DNA of 64,000 nt, from the NCBI GenBank assembly GCA_016866755.1, contig VGLK01000003.1, positions 1-64,000 on the forward strand, written 5' to 3'. Numbering within the stretch: the stretch's first letter is position 1; the number at the start of each line of letters is the position of its first letter. The notes below the pieces were generated by a model. That model had not been told where the DNA came from and ran no database searches. It saw nothing but the letters and a program-made list of their open reading frames with translations. A program made the translations under genes and the position numbers. Origin of the DNA: Candidatus Saccharimonadota bacterium (GTDB lineage: Bacteria; Patescibacteriota; Saccharimonadia; Saccharimonadales; Saccharimonadaceae). Positions 10,694 through 19,554 of the stretch are shown here, in pieces.

Positions 10694-10915
10694 ATGCCAC
10701 GACGACATAAAAACTCTCCTAACAAACAGCCGCTACAATCATTGTCAGCACTTTCTACCTGTGGAGGCAAAAAACGCTTTACCCAAGAATTTGCTGTTCA
10801 AGAAGCAATTTATATAACATCTCTTCAGCAGCCTTCGCTGCAGCTTAGTTATTATAAATGCCCAACATGCCGCGGCTGGCACCTTACTAGAAATTCAACA
10901 CTGGAACAATATTAG
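10694..10915 (+). CDS. Small Cys-containing protein (73 aa)
   Basis: A basic 73-residue protein that ends with a YYKCPTCRGWHLT segment. One CxxC pair followed by GWHLT is a recurring C-terminal motif in small bacterial and phage proteins of unknown function. A third Cys lies at about residue 23 (STCGGK). ATG at 10694 is chosen because it follows GAAAGG at 10675-10680 and the plus-strand -10 at 10661-10666. Its last 29 bases overlap the end of the converging pilin-RCC1 gene. Confidence 0.6.
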   Translation: MPRRHKNSPNKQPLQSLSALSTCGGKKRFTQEFAVQEAIYITSLQQPSLQLSYYKCPTCRGWHLTRNSTLEQY

Positions 10916-12722
10916 TTAAGCGGTTGGCTTTTGGCGTTGAGCTGTTGGTTGTGGTGCCGTCGCCAAGTTGGCCATGGCTGTTATTGCCAACAGTATAAAT
11001 CTTTTTGTCAGTTGAAAGAATAACAGTTGTACCGTAGCCAGCTTGTATTCGCTCTGCACGTACATTAACTCCATCAAATACCTGCATAGCCACAGGGGTT
11101 GAACGTGCAGTTGTTGTGCCATCGCCCAGCTGTCCATACATATTTCCTCCTGCACCATACACGCGACCATTGTCGCCAATAACAAAAACATTATTTGTAT
11201 CTGGATTACTGTCTCCGGTTGAAGTATTGTATACATCTACCGCTCGTACACCTGCAGGCAACCTAAACTTAACGGCACGAGTTTGGTGCCAAGTATTGCC
11301 GTTACCCAGTTGACCGCGACTATTCAGTCCTGCGCTACACACTTCTCCGGTATCTGTCAAAATACTGGCCGACCATTGATCTGTTGATACTTTAACGGCG
11401 CGCCCCGTGCAAGCCGATAAGTCCATGCGTGTCATTGTACGCACATCATTATACGTAGTAGTACCTAACCCTAATTGGCCATGCACATCTTCACCGGCCG
11501 ACCACGCAGTTCCATCTTGATCAATAATATAAAACGACACGCCATCGTACCCAATGTCTACCGCCTTGCGCGTGGTACCGTTCCACGATCCAATTACGAT
11601 TGGCGTATAGGCATCGGTGTAGCTATAGTTTGCTAACTGACCTTGATCGTTCATGCCCCAGCCATACACAGCGCCATTTGCACCTAAAACGTAACCGCCA
11701 ATTCTGTCTGCCGAAACTTTAACCGGCACAAAATTAGATGGAAAAACCATTTGCTGCGGCGTGCTAATAGACGTACACGAAGTTGGTCCAATTCCTAACT
11801 GCCCATTACCGCAGTGACCAGACGCATACATTGTGTCGTCAGACATTACAAAAAAAGTACTGTTATGCAGAGGAACTGCATACTTAATCTTACGCTGATT
11901 CGGTACTCCGGGAATTTTAATTGATTCAGGAGTTAAGATTGGAGAACTGGTACTGCGTCCAATTCCTAACTGGCCATTATTATTGCGACCAGTTGCATAA
12001 CCCATGCCGTCCTCTGTTATTGCATACATGTGAAAACCAATAGATAAAAAGCTTGCATAAGCAGCTGTTGCACGCTTTTGATCGGGCAAGATAAAGTCAC
12101 TCGGTTCAGCAGAAGAGGTGTTTGTACCATTTCCAAGCTGGCCGTCAGCGTTATAGCCAACCGTATACAATCGACCATTATCTCCGATAGCTGCAAAATA
12201 AGAGCCATTTAGGTTGTAGCCGAATGTAACGGTATTAAAGTTTACATCGGCACCTATTCGAGAGTTGAGCGAAACTTCCGTTCGATCGAGTACCGCATCA
12301 TCGCTCGCACGAATCTGTTCGGCATAACCCTTAACAGCAATTACTTGCGCCGAACCTAAACGAGTGGGCGCGTCTACCTCAAACCAGGTGCGCGTCGTAT
12401 CATCAGACATAACATAGCAGTTAGCAGTAGCACTATTTGTGCATGGACTGCCGCCGCTACACGCAGTATGCGCGTATAGTTTATTGGCGTTTGTCCACGC
12501 AGCAATGTAGCTACTATCACCTAAACACGCCAGGGCACGCGCCACGCCAGATTCGGCCGCCTCGCGGGCTTGCTGTGATTGCACAGAATCGCTTAAGGCA
12601 GAGCTTACTCCGCTAATACTTTGCGCCGCCAAAGCTAATAGCGCCATCAATACAACCGATGAAATTAATACTGTCGGTAAGGCAAACCCATTCAACTTGC
12701 GTGTGTTTTTCATTTTGCTCAT
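10887..12722 (-). CDS. PilX/GspK-like prepilin fused to an RCC1 beta-propeller
   Basis: The N-terminus (NGFALPTVLI, then about 20 hydrophobic residues) is a prepilin-type signal without Glu at mature position 5, as in tip-located GspK and some PilX proteins. The following 100 or so residues contain QQAREAAESGVARAL, typical of PilX-like minor pilins, and five cysteines. From about residue 170 come eight RCC1-type repeats, each with a [D/N]xGxxYxxGxNxxGQLGxG pattern, forming a seven- or eight-bladed propeller. In all, 611 residues. RCC1 domains mediate protein binding. The architecture suggests a propeller displayed on a type IV pilus, possibly at its tip. Function inferred. Confidence 0.8.
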   Translation of the reverse strand: MSKMKNTRKLNGFALPTVLISSVVLMALLALAAQSISGVSSALSDSVQSQQAREAAESGVARALACLGDSSYIAAWTNANKLYAHTACSGGSPCTNSATANCYVMSDDTTRTWFEVDAPTRLGSAQVIAVKGYAEQIRASDDAVLDRTEVSLNSRIGADVNFNTVTFGYNLNGSYFAAIGDNGRLYTVGYNADGQLGNGTNTSSAEPSDFILPDQKRATAAYASFLSIGFHMYAITEDGMGYATGRNNNGQLGIGRSTSSPILTPESIKIPGVPNQRKIKYAVPLHNSTFFVMSDDTMYASGHCGNGQLGIGPTSCTSISTPQQMVFPSNFVPVKVSADRIGGYVLGANGAVYGWGMNDQGQLANYSYTDAYTPIVIGSWNGTTRKAVDIGYDGVSFYIIDQDGTAWSAGEDVHGQLGLGTTTYNDVRTMTRMDLSACTGRAVKVSTDQWSASILTDTGEVCSAGLNSRGQLGNGNTWHQTRAVKFRLPAGVRAVDVYNTSTGDSNPDTNNVFVIGDNGRVYGAGGNMYGQLGDGTTTARSTPVAMQVFDGVNVRAERIQAGYGTTVILSTDKKIYTVGNNSHGQLGDGTTTNSSTPKANRLTNIVPVLNF

Positions 12723-12770
12723 GCTTTGTAGTTTTACTATACGCTGCTATACACACCTAAGGCAAGATGC

Positions 12771-12803
12771 TATACTGGAAGTACTAAAAGGAGGACATAG
12801 ATG
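12771..12803 (+). promoter_or_regulatory. Promoter and strong RBS of glutaredoxin gene
   Basis: TATACT at 12771-12776 preceded by TGC, then AAAGGAGG at 12787-12794 and ATG at 12801. This is a conventional leader with a near-perfect Shine-Dalgarno, in contrast to the leaderless pattern of many neighbours. Confidence 0.65.
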
Positions 12804-13085
12804 GCAGAAGACGTTATAACCGCACAGGTTACGGTTTATAGCACAAGTTGGTGCGCATTTTGCCACACCGAAATGGAATGGCTCAACAAACTTGGCATTC
12901 CGTTTGTAGCAAAAGACATTGAAGCCGATAAGGCCGCGTATGAAGAACTTATGGCTCGCATTGGCGGTAGCTTTCAGGGCGTGCCGGTAACCGCTATCGG
13001 CGACGAAACAATCCTAGGTTTCGATCGACCAAAAATTCAAGCCGCACTTGATGCAAACAACATTAAGCCTAACGAAAAAAATTAG
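12801..13085 (+). CDS. Glutaredoxin-like thiol oxidoreductase
   Basis: This 94-residue thioredoxin-fold protein has the redox motif Cys18-Ala-Phe-Cys21 after a VYSTSW strand. It also has a cis-Pro in GVPVTAIG and a C-terminal GFDRPKIQAAL helix, which fits the NrdH/YruB-like glutaredoxin group. It probably reduces protein disulfides, or ribonucleotide reductase, in the cytoplasm. The partner reductase is not visible here. It has a strong Shine-Dalgarno and ends at a terminator. Confidence 0.85.
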   Translation: MAEDVITAQVTVYSTSWCAFCHTEMEWLNKLGIPFVAKDIEADKAAYEELMARIGGSFQGVPVTAIGDETILGFDRPKIQAALDANNIKPNEKN

Positions 13086-13102
13086 TTAGCCTTTAAGTAG
13101 GT

Positions 13103-13135
13103 AACCTCGGCAATTAATGCCGAGGTTATTTTATT
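13103..13135 (+). terminator. Terminator after glutaredoxin gene
   Basis: AACCTCGGCA (13103-13112) pairs perfectly with TGCCGAGGTT (13118-13127), with a 5-nt loop and a following ATTTTATT. It may also serve the converging ABC-F gene. Confidence 0.85.
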
Positions 13136-13145
13136 GCTTTAAAAT

Positions 13146-14795
13146 TTAACCAATCGTGATTACTTGGCCGCCAAGTGCCGACTGAAAATACGCATCGTGC
13201 GAAACATACAATACTGCGCCGCTATAGCGAGATAATGCCGATTCTAGCTCTTCAATACTAGGAAGATCGAGGTGGTTAGTTGGCTCATCGAGCACTAATA
13301 GTTGCGGGTCGTTGGCGAGCATAGCAATAATTTGAAAACGGGCTTTCTGACCACCACTTAAACGCGAAAGCGGTGTTTGACGATCGCCATCGGTGAATAA
13401 ATAATCACTTAATAAGCGTCGAATCTTGGTGTCGCCAATGCTTAAGTCTCTATCTAAATACATTTTTTCAATCGCGTCTTCGAGTGGCAACGAAAGGTAT
13501 GTTGAAGCAATCTCTTGCTCGTACACGCCAACACGCGTGTGCGGCTCAATGGCTGCCTCGCCGCTAAATCGCGTACTAGCGGTCGCTGCTTCACCCTGCA
13601 ATAAATAGGCAAGAAGAGTGGTTTTACCGGCACCATTTCGACCACGCAGCTCAAGTGCTTCGCCTTCACGTAACTCAAAGTGAACACCCTTAAACAGGGG
13701 AGAGGCTTCGTAACCAAGGCTTATATCTACCGCCCGCACCAACACACGCGAGGTTTCGCTCTCATAATCTTTTACCTGCAAACGAATATTTTTTGCCTTT
13801 AATTTATCGTAGTTAGCGGCCGACTTATAATCAAGCTGCGCCACAGAATCTTTGTCTATCCAAAATGTCGGTTTTTCTTTACGCTCAAGCTCAGCCAGCT
13901 CGGCTCGTGAAGTTTGCTCAAGGCGTTTAAACTTTTGAATAGTACCAGGGTTGCGCGACTTTTCTTTTAGTCGCTGATAATCAATAATTTTTTGTTTTAA
14001 ATTCGTTTTACGCTTTTCGGTATTTTCAAAATCATTCATGCCAGCAGCAGTTGTGTGCGCATTTTGCTTTAGGTACGCATCATAGTTGCCATCAAATGTC
14101 ATCGACGTACCGTCATCTTTCAGCTCTACAATTTTATCAACCTCTTTTAATACATCGCGGTCGTGGGTAACAATTAACATGGCCTGACGATGGGCCGATT
14201 TAACCCAGCTAATAAATTGTTCTTTAGCTACAAAATCCATATGGTTGGTCGGCTCGTCTATTAACGCCAAATCAGCATCGGCGTGCATAACTTTTACAAT
14301 CTCAACTAGACGTTTTTGCCCACCCGATAGCGAACCGATTGCCCGATCGTTCATATTTAGCAGCCCAAAACGTTTTAGCTCTTCAGCTACGCGCTCTTCA
14401 ATTTCGTAAAAACCTTTGTCGTCAAAGCGTTCAAGCGCCTGTGTATATTTATCAATTTGGCGCATGTCGTCGCCCATTGTAAGTGGCAGAGTATCAATTT
14501 GATCTTTTAAATTTTTATATTCAGGTAGCCCCTCTAGTATGTAGGCTAGCACCGAACGCTCGTGCACGTCGTGGTGTTCCTGAGCAGTAGCCAAGACACT
14601 TGCACCGCGCTTAAAGTTAATGTCGCCAGTAAAATCGGTGTCGGTGCCAGCGAGTACGCTAAAAAGCGTGGATTTTCCAACGCCATTTCGGCCAATTATG
14701 CCAATTTTATCGCCATCGTTCACCCAAAAACGAACGTCTTTCATAAGCGTTTTAGAGCCGAAACTTTTTTCGGTAATGTGTACGTCAGCAATCAT
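13146..14795 (-). CDS. ABC-F family ATPase
   Basis: This 549-residue protein has two ABC ATPase domains and no membrane segment. Domain 1 has Walker A GRNGVGKST near residue 36, signature LSGGQ and Walker B ALIDEPTNHMD. A charged linker follows, and domain 2 has GRNGAGKTT, LSGGQ and LLVLDEPTNHLD. ABC-F proteins act on the ribosome, in translation rescue, stalling relief or antibiotic resistance. The subtype (Uup, EttA or Vga-like) cannot be set from this. TACACT ends 8 nt before the ATG. Confidence 0.92.
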   Translation of the reverse strand: MIADVHITEKSFGSKTLMKDVRFWVNDGDKIGIIGRNGVGKSTLFSVLAGTDTDFTGDINFKRGASVLATAQEHHDVHERSVLAYILEGLPEYKNLKDQIDTLPLTMGDDMRQIDKYTQALERFDDKGFYEIEERVAEELKRFGLLNMNDRAIGSLSGGQKRLVEIVKVMHADADLALIDEPTNHMDFVAKEQFISWVKSAHRQAMLIVTHDRDVLKEVDKIVELKDDGTSMTFDGNYDAYLKQNAHTTAAGMNDFENTEKRKTNLKQKIIDYQRLKEKSRNPGTIQKFKRLEQTSRAELAELERKEKPTFWIDKDSVAQLDYKSAANYDKLKAKNIRLQVKDYESETSRVLVRAVDISLGYEASPLFKGVHFELREGEALELRGRNGAGKTTLLAYLLQGEAATASTRFSGEAAIEPHTRVGVYEQEIASTYLSLPLEDAIEKMYLDRDLSIGDTKIRRLLSDYLFTDGDRQTPLSRLSGGQKARFQIIAMLANDPQLLVLDEPTNHLDLPSIEELESALSRYSGAVLYVSHDAYFQSALGGQVITIG

Positions 14796-14853
14796 TATCT
14801 CTTAGTGTAGCATTTCTAACAGATGAGAACTACACCCTAAGCTCTTAGGCTGC

Positions 14854-14872
14854 TATACTTACAAGCACAATG
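14854..14872 (+). promoter_or_regulatory. Extended -10 of hydrolase gene
   Basis: TGC plus TATACT at 14854-14859, ending 10 nt before the ATG at 14870. No Shine-Dalgarno between. Confidence 0.55.
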
Positions 14873-15712
14873 AACCTCACTCAGCACACAGCAATATTAT
14901 CTAGCGGCACCACGGTTTACTATGCCAACTACACAAAGCCTCGTGCGCCGCTAGTGGTGTTTATACACGGCTTTCGCGGCACGCACCACGGCTTATTGCC
15001 AATTGCCGAAGAGTTGGATTACGATATTGTATTGCCAGATTTGCCGGGCTTTGGTGAAAGTCAGCCACTAAAAAACGATCACACCATTACCGATTACGTT
15101 TTATGGTTGTACGAATTTATTTCAAAAATAGGCGCATCGCGACCGATTATTCTTGTTGGACATTCGTTTGGTAGTATTGTTGTCAGCCATTTTGCAGCCA
15201 AGCACGGCACACTTATAACAAAGCTTGTTCTTATAAATCCTATATCTGCACCTGCGCTAGAAGGACCAAAAGCGCTTCTTACGCCGCTTGCCGCGCTTTA
15301 CTATACAATTGGCGGCCGCCTGCCAGAACGCGCCGGACGCGCCTGGTTGAGTCTTAAGCCGGTAACTAAACTTACCTCAATCGCAATGCGAACATCTAAA
15401 AACTCTACTACAAAACGCTATATCGACAGCCAACACTACAGCTATTTTAGCCGTTTTTACTCCGCTAAAATTTTATCAGATATCTATTCTACATCGATAT
15501 CGCACCATGTAGGGCAGGTTGCCCGCGCTATTACCACGCCCACGCTATTTATTGTTGCCGAGAATGATCAGATTACCGATATTGCAACCCAGCACGCCGT
15601 TGCTAAAGATTTTTCATCAGCCACCATTAGGGTAATTCCTATAGTAGGCCACCTTGTTCACTACGAAACGCCAAAGCAAGCCGCAAATTATATTCGCGAA
15701 TTTATTTCATAA
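14870..15712 (+). CDS. Alpha/beta hydrolase
   Basis: This 280-residue protein has an HGFRG oxyanion segment, the nucleophile elbow GHSFGS near residue 103, a likely catalytic Asp in AENDQITD and a final His in GHLVHYE. The catalytic triad is therefore complete. The substrate is unknown; such enzymes include esterases, lipases and thioesterases. There is no signal peptide. Its end overlaps the end of the converging glycosyltransferase by 11 nt. Confidence 0.85.
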   Translation: MNLTQHTAILSSGTTVYYANYTKPRAPLVVFIHGFRGTHHGLLPIAEELDYDIVLPDLPGFGESQPLKNDHTITDYVLWLYEFISKIGASRPIILVGHSFGSIVVSHFAAKHGTLITKLVLINPISAPALEGPKALLTPLAALYYTIGGRLPERAGRAWLSLKPVTKLTSIAMRTSKNSTTKRYIDSQHYSYFSRFYSAKILSDIYSTSISHHVGQVARAITTPTLFIVAENDQITDIATQHAVAKDFSSATIRVIPIVGHLVHYETPKQAANYIREFIS

Positions 15713-16859
15713 TTTCGTCGTAGAGTGCTTCAAATTCATTGAGCGTGTATTCAATGTCATGCGTTTTAGCAATCGCTAAACTTTCTGCGGCCATACGATC
15801 GCGCAAGCTACTATCAGATAAGATTTTTTCTAAACCGTCCGCCATCTGATCGATATTATCTTTGTCGCACAAGATTCCATTACGCTCGTGCTGACAAAGC
15901 TCGGCTAATGCTCCAGCTTTTACTGCTACAATTGGCTGGCCACTCGCCATAGCTTCGAGCGTTGCAATACTTTGCAGCTCGGCAGGAGAGGGCATAGCAA
16001 ACACTGTACCAATCTGCTGCAGCTGACGAATCTCTTCGTCGGTTACGCGGCCGGTAAAAGTTACGTAGCGAGTTAATTTCATTCTGTGAACAAGCGTGTT
16101 CAACGCATCTGAATCTGTACCAGCACCAACAAGCACAAGGTGAGCGCCAGTTTTTTTATAAATTTTTGCGAACGCTTTTACCAGCACCCATAGGTGTTTT
16201 TCGGCGTCAAGCCGACCAACATAGGTAACAAGTGGTTTTTTTCGTGGAATTTTAAATTTGGTATAGAGTTTTGCCGGCGCTTTACCAGGAGTAAAACATG
16301 AAAGGTTAATTCCGTTTGAGATTGCGCGCATAGGCCGTGGCAGCGAAACATTAAACATCTCAATTGCCGACTCGGTTGGCATAGTCACAGCGTCCGACTT
16401 AGAGTGAAAACGTCGCCCATACTGCTTAAGCATATAATTAACAGGGCGCGCCACCGGAGCCAGTAACTTTAAATTATCCATCAGGTTTTCAGGCATGGCA
16501 TGGTTGGTGCTGACAATTGGAATACCGTATCTGTTGCCGTAGCGCATAGCAGCCTGACCAATCCACATTAACATTTGAATATGAATGACATCAGGTTCAA
16601 AATCTTCAATTATTTTTTTAACTTCGCGCTGAGGCATGGTTGAGATGCGAAAGTTTTGATAAAACGGAAACGGCACCGAGCGCGTGCGATAAATGACGTA
16701 ATTGCCGTCAACCTCTTTGTATCTGCGACCAGTTTGACTAGGCGCAATTACAATAACTTCGTGTCCGCGATCTGCAAGACCTTTTGCTAGCGTGCGACTA
16801 AAAGTTGCTACACCATTAATTGTTGGCCAATGCAGATCCGAGGGGATCAGAATTTTCAT
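15702..16859 (-). CDS. GT4-family glycosyltransferase
   Basis: A GT-B fold enzyme of about 385 residues. The N-terminal Rossmann domain has PTINGVATFSRTLAKGLADRG-type spacing and HEVIVIAP. The C-terminal domain has VTYVGRLDAEKHLW, VLVGAGTD and the family-1 nucleotide-sugar site (PSPAELQSIATLEAMASG). It resembles the alpha-mannosyl and glucosyl transferases of Gram-positive lipoglycan or glycolipid synthesis. I place the start at 16859 (MKILIP): TATAAT ends 10 nt before it, while the longer frame upstream reads through that promoter. Confidence 0.88.
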   Translation of the reverse strand: MKILIPSDLHWPTINGVATFSRTLAKGLADRGHEVIVIAPSQTGRRYKEVDGNYVIYRTRSVPFPFYQNFRISTMPQREVKKIIEDFEPDVIHIQMLMWIGQAAMRYGNRYGIPIVSTNHAMPENLMDNLKLLAPVARPVNYMLKQYGRRFHSKSDAVTMPTESAIEMFNVSLPRPMRAISNGINLSCFTPGKAPAKLYTKFKIPRKKPLVTYVGRLDAEKHLWVLVKAFAKIYKKTGAHLVLVGAGTDSDALNTLVHRMKLTRYVTFTGRVTDEEIRQLQQIGTVFAMPSPAELQSIATLEAMASGQPIVAVKAGALAELCQHERNGILCDKDNIDQMADGLEKILSDSSLRDRMAAESLAIAKTHDIEYTLNEFEALYDEIMK

Positions 16860-16919
16860 AACTAGTGCCATTATAGCAGACTTTTTGCATTTGGCGACGG
16901 CAAGGGTAGAATAGCAGAT

Positions 16920-17915
16920 ATGAAAGAAGCTGCGCCCCAAGCTGAGCACAACAAAAATATGCACGACTATAGCCGCCGACGTTTTCTTCGCGGAGCTGCC
17001 CATGCAGTTACTTTGGCTTCGCTAATGGGTGTGGCTGGTAAATCACTCGATATGGGCTACGACGCACTACGCGCCGACACAACATTTTCGCTAGAAAAAA
17101 TTTCAGACCCTTCGGCTGAACGGCTTCACCCGCATACCGCTTGGGTTATGGTGCCAGGTTTTAATATGGCGTGGAAAGACAGTCGTGAAATGGCCGAAGC
17201 CCTGCAACCGGGCTTTTCACCGTATGCCCAAACTTTTTGGCTAGGATATCAAAATAGTGATTTTTCACCACGCAATATGATTTGCAAGACGATTGATAAT
17301 TTGCATACGAATAAAATTACCGCCACTTATTTATACGGGCATAGCTTTGGTGGCATGTTAGCACTCGAACTTGCTAACGCACTGGTTGAAGATGGCATTC
17401 GTGTGCCGGGGATCATCCTCGACTCTACCCCCTCATCGTACAAACATGTTCAGGTGCCCGAGCCAATACTTCGTGCGGTAGCAGGCGGCGCGCTAACAAA
17501 CGGCGTACGAATGGTAGCCGAAACAGCTTCAATTCACCAAATGGATTTTAAGGCTTCATTGCAGGCAACTACCGCAGCTACAAACGCTACGCGCGCCTCT
17601 AACGAACTTCTCAGAGAATCAGCTGCATACATTATGCAATTTTTACCACACAATCTTGCAACTACAAATTTATACAACACCGATATTGCCTACATTGGCA
17701 GTACTAACGATGAATTTGTAAATACTAGCTACTCGCGTAATGCATGGAGCGAATCTTTGCATAAGGCAAAAACATTTAACTTTTACGATTCCTCGCCGGC
17801 GTCTCATGCTAGCCCACGCGGCGACACCAGTATATACCTTGCTACTATAGAAAAGTTTATGAATCGTTACGATCCACCAGTTTTACGGCGACCACTCGAC
17901 TGGCGAATGCACTAG
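16920..17915 (+). CDS. Tat-exported alpha/beta hydrolase-like protein
   Basis: The N-terminus has a twin-arginine motif (SRRRFLRG, residues about 18-25) followed by a moderately hydrophobic stretch, so export of a folded protein through Tat is likely. The body has a GHSFGG nucleophile elbow near residue 143 and a late Asp (STNDEFV) and His (SPASHAS), giving a plausible triad. No TatA or TatC gene is in the window. TAGAAT ends 7 nt before the ATG. Substrate unknown. Confidence 0.75.
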   Translation: MKEAAPQAEHNKNMHDYSRRRFLRGAAHAVTLASLMGVAGKSLDMGYDALRADTTFSLEKISDPSAERLHPHTAWVMVPGFNMAWKDSREMAEALQPGFSPYAQTFWLGYQNSDFSPRNMICKTIDNLHTNKITATYLYGHSFGGMLALELANALVEDGIRVPGIILDSTPSSYKHVQVPEPILRAVAGGALTNGVRMVAETASIHQMDFKASLQATTAATNATRASNELLRESAAYIMQFLPHNLATTNLYNTDIAYIGSTNDEFVNTSYSRNAWSESLHKAKTFNFYDSSPASHASPRGDTSIYLATIEKFMNRYDPPVLRRPLDWRMH

Positions 17916-17920
17916 AGTGC

Positions 17921-17938
17921 TATACTTTAATAGCAATG
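17921..17938 (+). promoter_or_regulatory. -10 element of second glycosyltransferase
   Basis: TGC plus TATACT at 17921-17926, ending 9 nt before the ATG at 17936, and beginning only a few bases after the upstream stop. Confidence 0.55.
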
Positions 17939-19039
17939 AAAATATTATTCGACGCACGCTACATTCGCACCGATCATCACGATGGCATTAGTCGCTATAG
18001 CCTTGAATTAGCACGTGCGCTTTTCAAACTTGTACACACAACAGACGACGAGCTTGTTTTTTTAATCCACACGAGCGCTCAGCAAAAAATTTTGCCTAAA
18101 AGCGCCTCCGTAATTAATTTTCACGCGCCAACTTCTTTTAAAGAGCCGTTAAGCGCGCTACTTTTAAACCGTTACAAGTTTGATGTGGTATTTTCGCCTA
18201 TGCAAACAATAGGCAGCATTGGTAAAAAATTTTCTCTTGTACTTACTATTCACGATCTCATTTATTACCGACACCCCACGCCGCCACACCAGCTAGCGTG
18301 GCCAATTAGGCTTGGCTGGAGATTATATCATGTAAGTTTTTTACCCCAGCGGCTACTGCTTAAGGGCGCCACACAAATTGTCACCGTGTCGCACACTACG
18401 CGCATGCAGCTTACAGATAAGATTGGCAACACTACACCAATAAAAGTAGTACATAACGCTGCCGCGCATTTTAAATCTAAAAGTATTGTAGCGCCATCGT
18501 TATCTTCGCAGGTAAACCTTATTTACATGGGCTCGTTTATGCCGTATAAAAATGTAGAAACTCTTATAGATTCACTTAAATTTTTACCCCAGTCTACCAC
18601 GCTTCACCTGCTAAGTCGCATTCACCCTGATCGCGAAAAGAGACTGCGCATCCGTGCAGGAGCGTGCAGTAATCGCCTTGTGTTTCACCACGGTGTAAGC
18701 GATAGGGAATATGCCAATTTGCTTGCCGACCAAGCACTTTTAGTAAGCGCCAGCCTAGACGAAGGCTATGGCATTCCGCTTGCTGAAGCACACACACTTG
18801 GAGTTCCGGTGGTGTGCAGCAATATTGCTATTTTTAATGAAGTTGCTGGTGCCGGTGCCGAATATTTTAACCCCAAAGACCCATTAGACATAGCCGAAAA
18901 AGTTATTAGTGCCGCAAACCCAGATCGATATCGCGAACTGAGCGCACAAGCTAAGCTGCAGTCGCAAAAGTTTTCGTGGCAAAAATCGGCAGGCGAACTT
19001 TACCGCTGCTTAAAAGCGGCTGCAGAATCACACCGTTAG
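17936..19039 (+). CDS. GT4-family glycosyltransferase
   Basis: A GT-B fold enzyme of 367 residues. It has the N-terminal ISRYSLELARAL helix, LTIHDLIYY, and VVHNAA before the C-terminal domain. It also has IYMGSFMPYKNVETLI and a nucleotide-sugar site SASLDEGYGIPLAEAH, the ExG...E pattern of retaining GT4 enzymes (mannosyltransferase-like). It probably acts in surface polysaccharide or glycolipid synthesis with the enzyme at 15.7 kb, although the two are on opposite strands. Confidence 0.88.
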   Translation: MKILFDARYIRTDHHDGISRYSLELARALFKLVHTTDDELVFLIHTSAQQKILPKSASVINFHAPTSFKEPLSALLLNRYKFDVVFSPMQTIGSIGKKFSLVLTIHDLIYYRHPTPPHQLAWPIRLGWRLYHVSFLPQRLLLKGATQIVTVSHTTRMQLTDKIGNTTPIKVVHNAAAHFKSKSIVAPSLSSQVNLIYMGSFMPYKNVETLIDSLKFLPQSTTLHLLSRIHPDREKRLRIRAGACSNRLVFHHGVSDREYANLLADQALLVSASLDEGYGIPLAEAHTLGVPVVCSNIAIFNEVAGAGAEYFNPKDPLDIAEKVISAANPDRYRELSAQAKLQSQKFSWQKSAGELYRCLKAAAESHR

Positions 19040-19045
19040 TAATGC

Positions 19046-19061
19046 TATACTAATGTTTATG
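19046..19061 (+). promoter_or_regulatory. Leaderless promoter of smpB
   Basis: TGC plus TATACT at 19046-19051, 7 nt before ATG 19059. The ATG at 19053 lies too close to the -10 to be transcribed reliably, so 19059 is the better start. Confidence 0.6.
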
Positions 19062-19538
19062 AGTAAAAAACGTAAAGCCACACATAGTTCGGGGGTGATT
19101 CTTAATCGCCGCGCTCGTTACGATTACGAGTTGGCCGATGAACTTGAGGTAGGAATTGTACTTTCTGGCCAAGAAACTCGTGCCGCTCGAGATGGTCATG
19201 TGCAGCTTAGAGGTGCATTTGTAACTATTCGCGACAACCAACTGTGGCTTAATAACGCCAGTTTTAGCATTGCACTACACGAACGAGGCCAAGCAGGCGC
19301 GCGCAGCATTGATACTTCGCCCCGGAAACTTTTGGCTCATCGCCGCGAAATTAATGCGTTAATGGCTCATAAAACCAGTGGCAAAACTATAGTGCCAGTT
19401 AGGTTAAAAAACGCCAGTAAATACATGAAGCTAATTATTGCAACCGGTAAAGGTAAAAAGAACTACGACAAAAGAGAGACACTTAAGCGCCGCGATCAAG
19501 AGCGAGATGCCCATAAAGAATTGGCGCGCTACAAGTAA
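19059..19538 (+). CDS. smpB: SsrA-binding protein SmpB
   Basis: This 159-residue OB-fold protein binds tmRNA in trans-translation rescue of stalled ribosomes. Hallmarks include NRRARYDYELADELEVGIVLSGQE, the KLLAHRREI segment, and a basic, helical C-terminal tail ending in KRRDQERDAHKELARYK-like charge. The start at 19059 fits the promoter. The tmRNA gene itself is not seen in this window. It is followed after 16 nt by xth. Confidence 0.95.
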   Translation: MSKKRKATHSSGVILNRRARYDYELADELEVGIVLSGQETRAARDGHVQLRGAFVTIRDNQLWLNNASFSIALHERGQAGARSIDTSPRKLLAHRREINALMAHKTSGKTIVPVRLKNASKYMKLIIATGKGKKNYDKRETLKRRDQERDAHKELARYK

Positions 19539-19554
19539 GTAAAGGCAACCCAAA

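Noticed and set aside
13103-13127. Possible riboswitch downstream of glutaredoxin
   Set aside because: A simple perfect hairpin with a T run at the gene end is a terminator.
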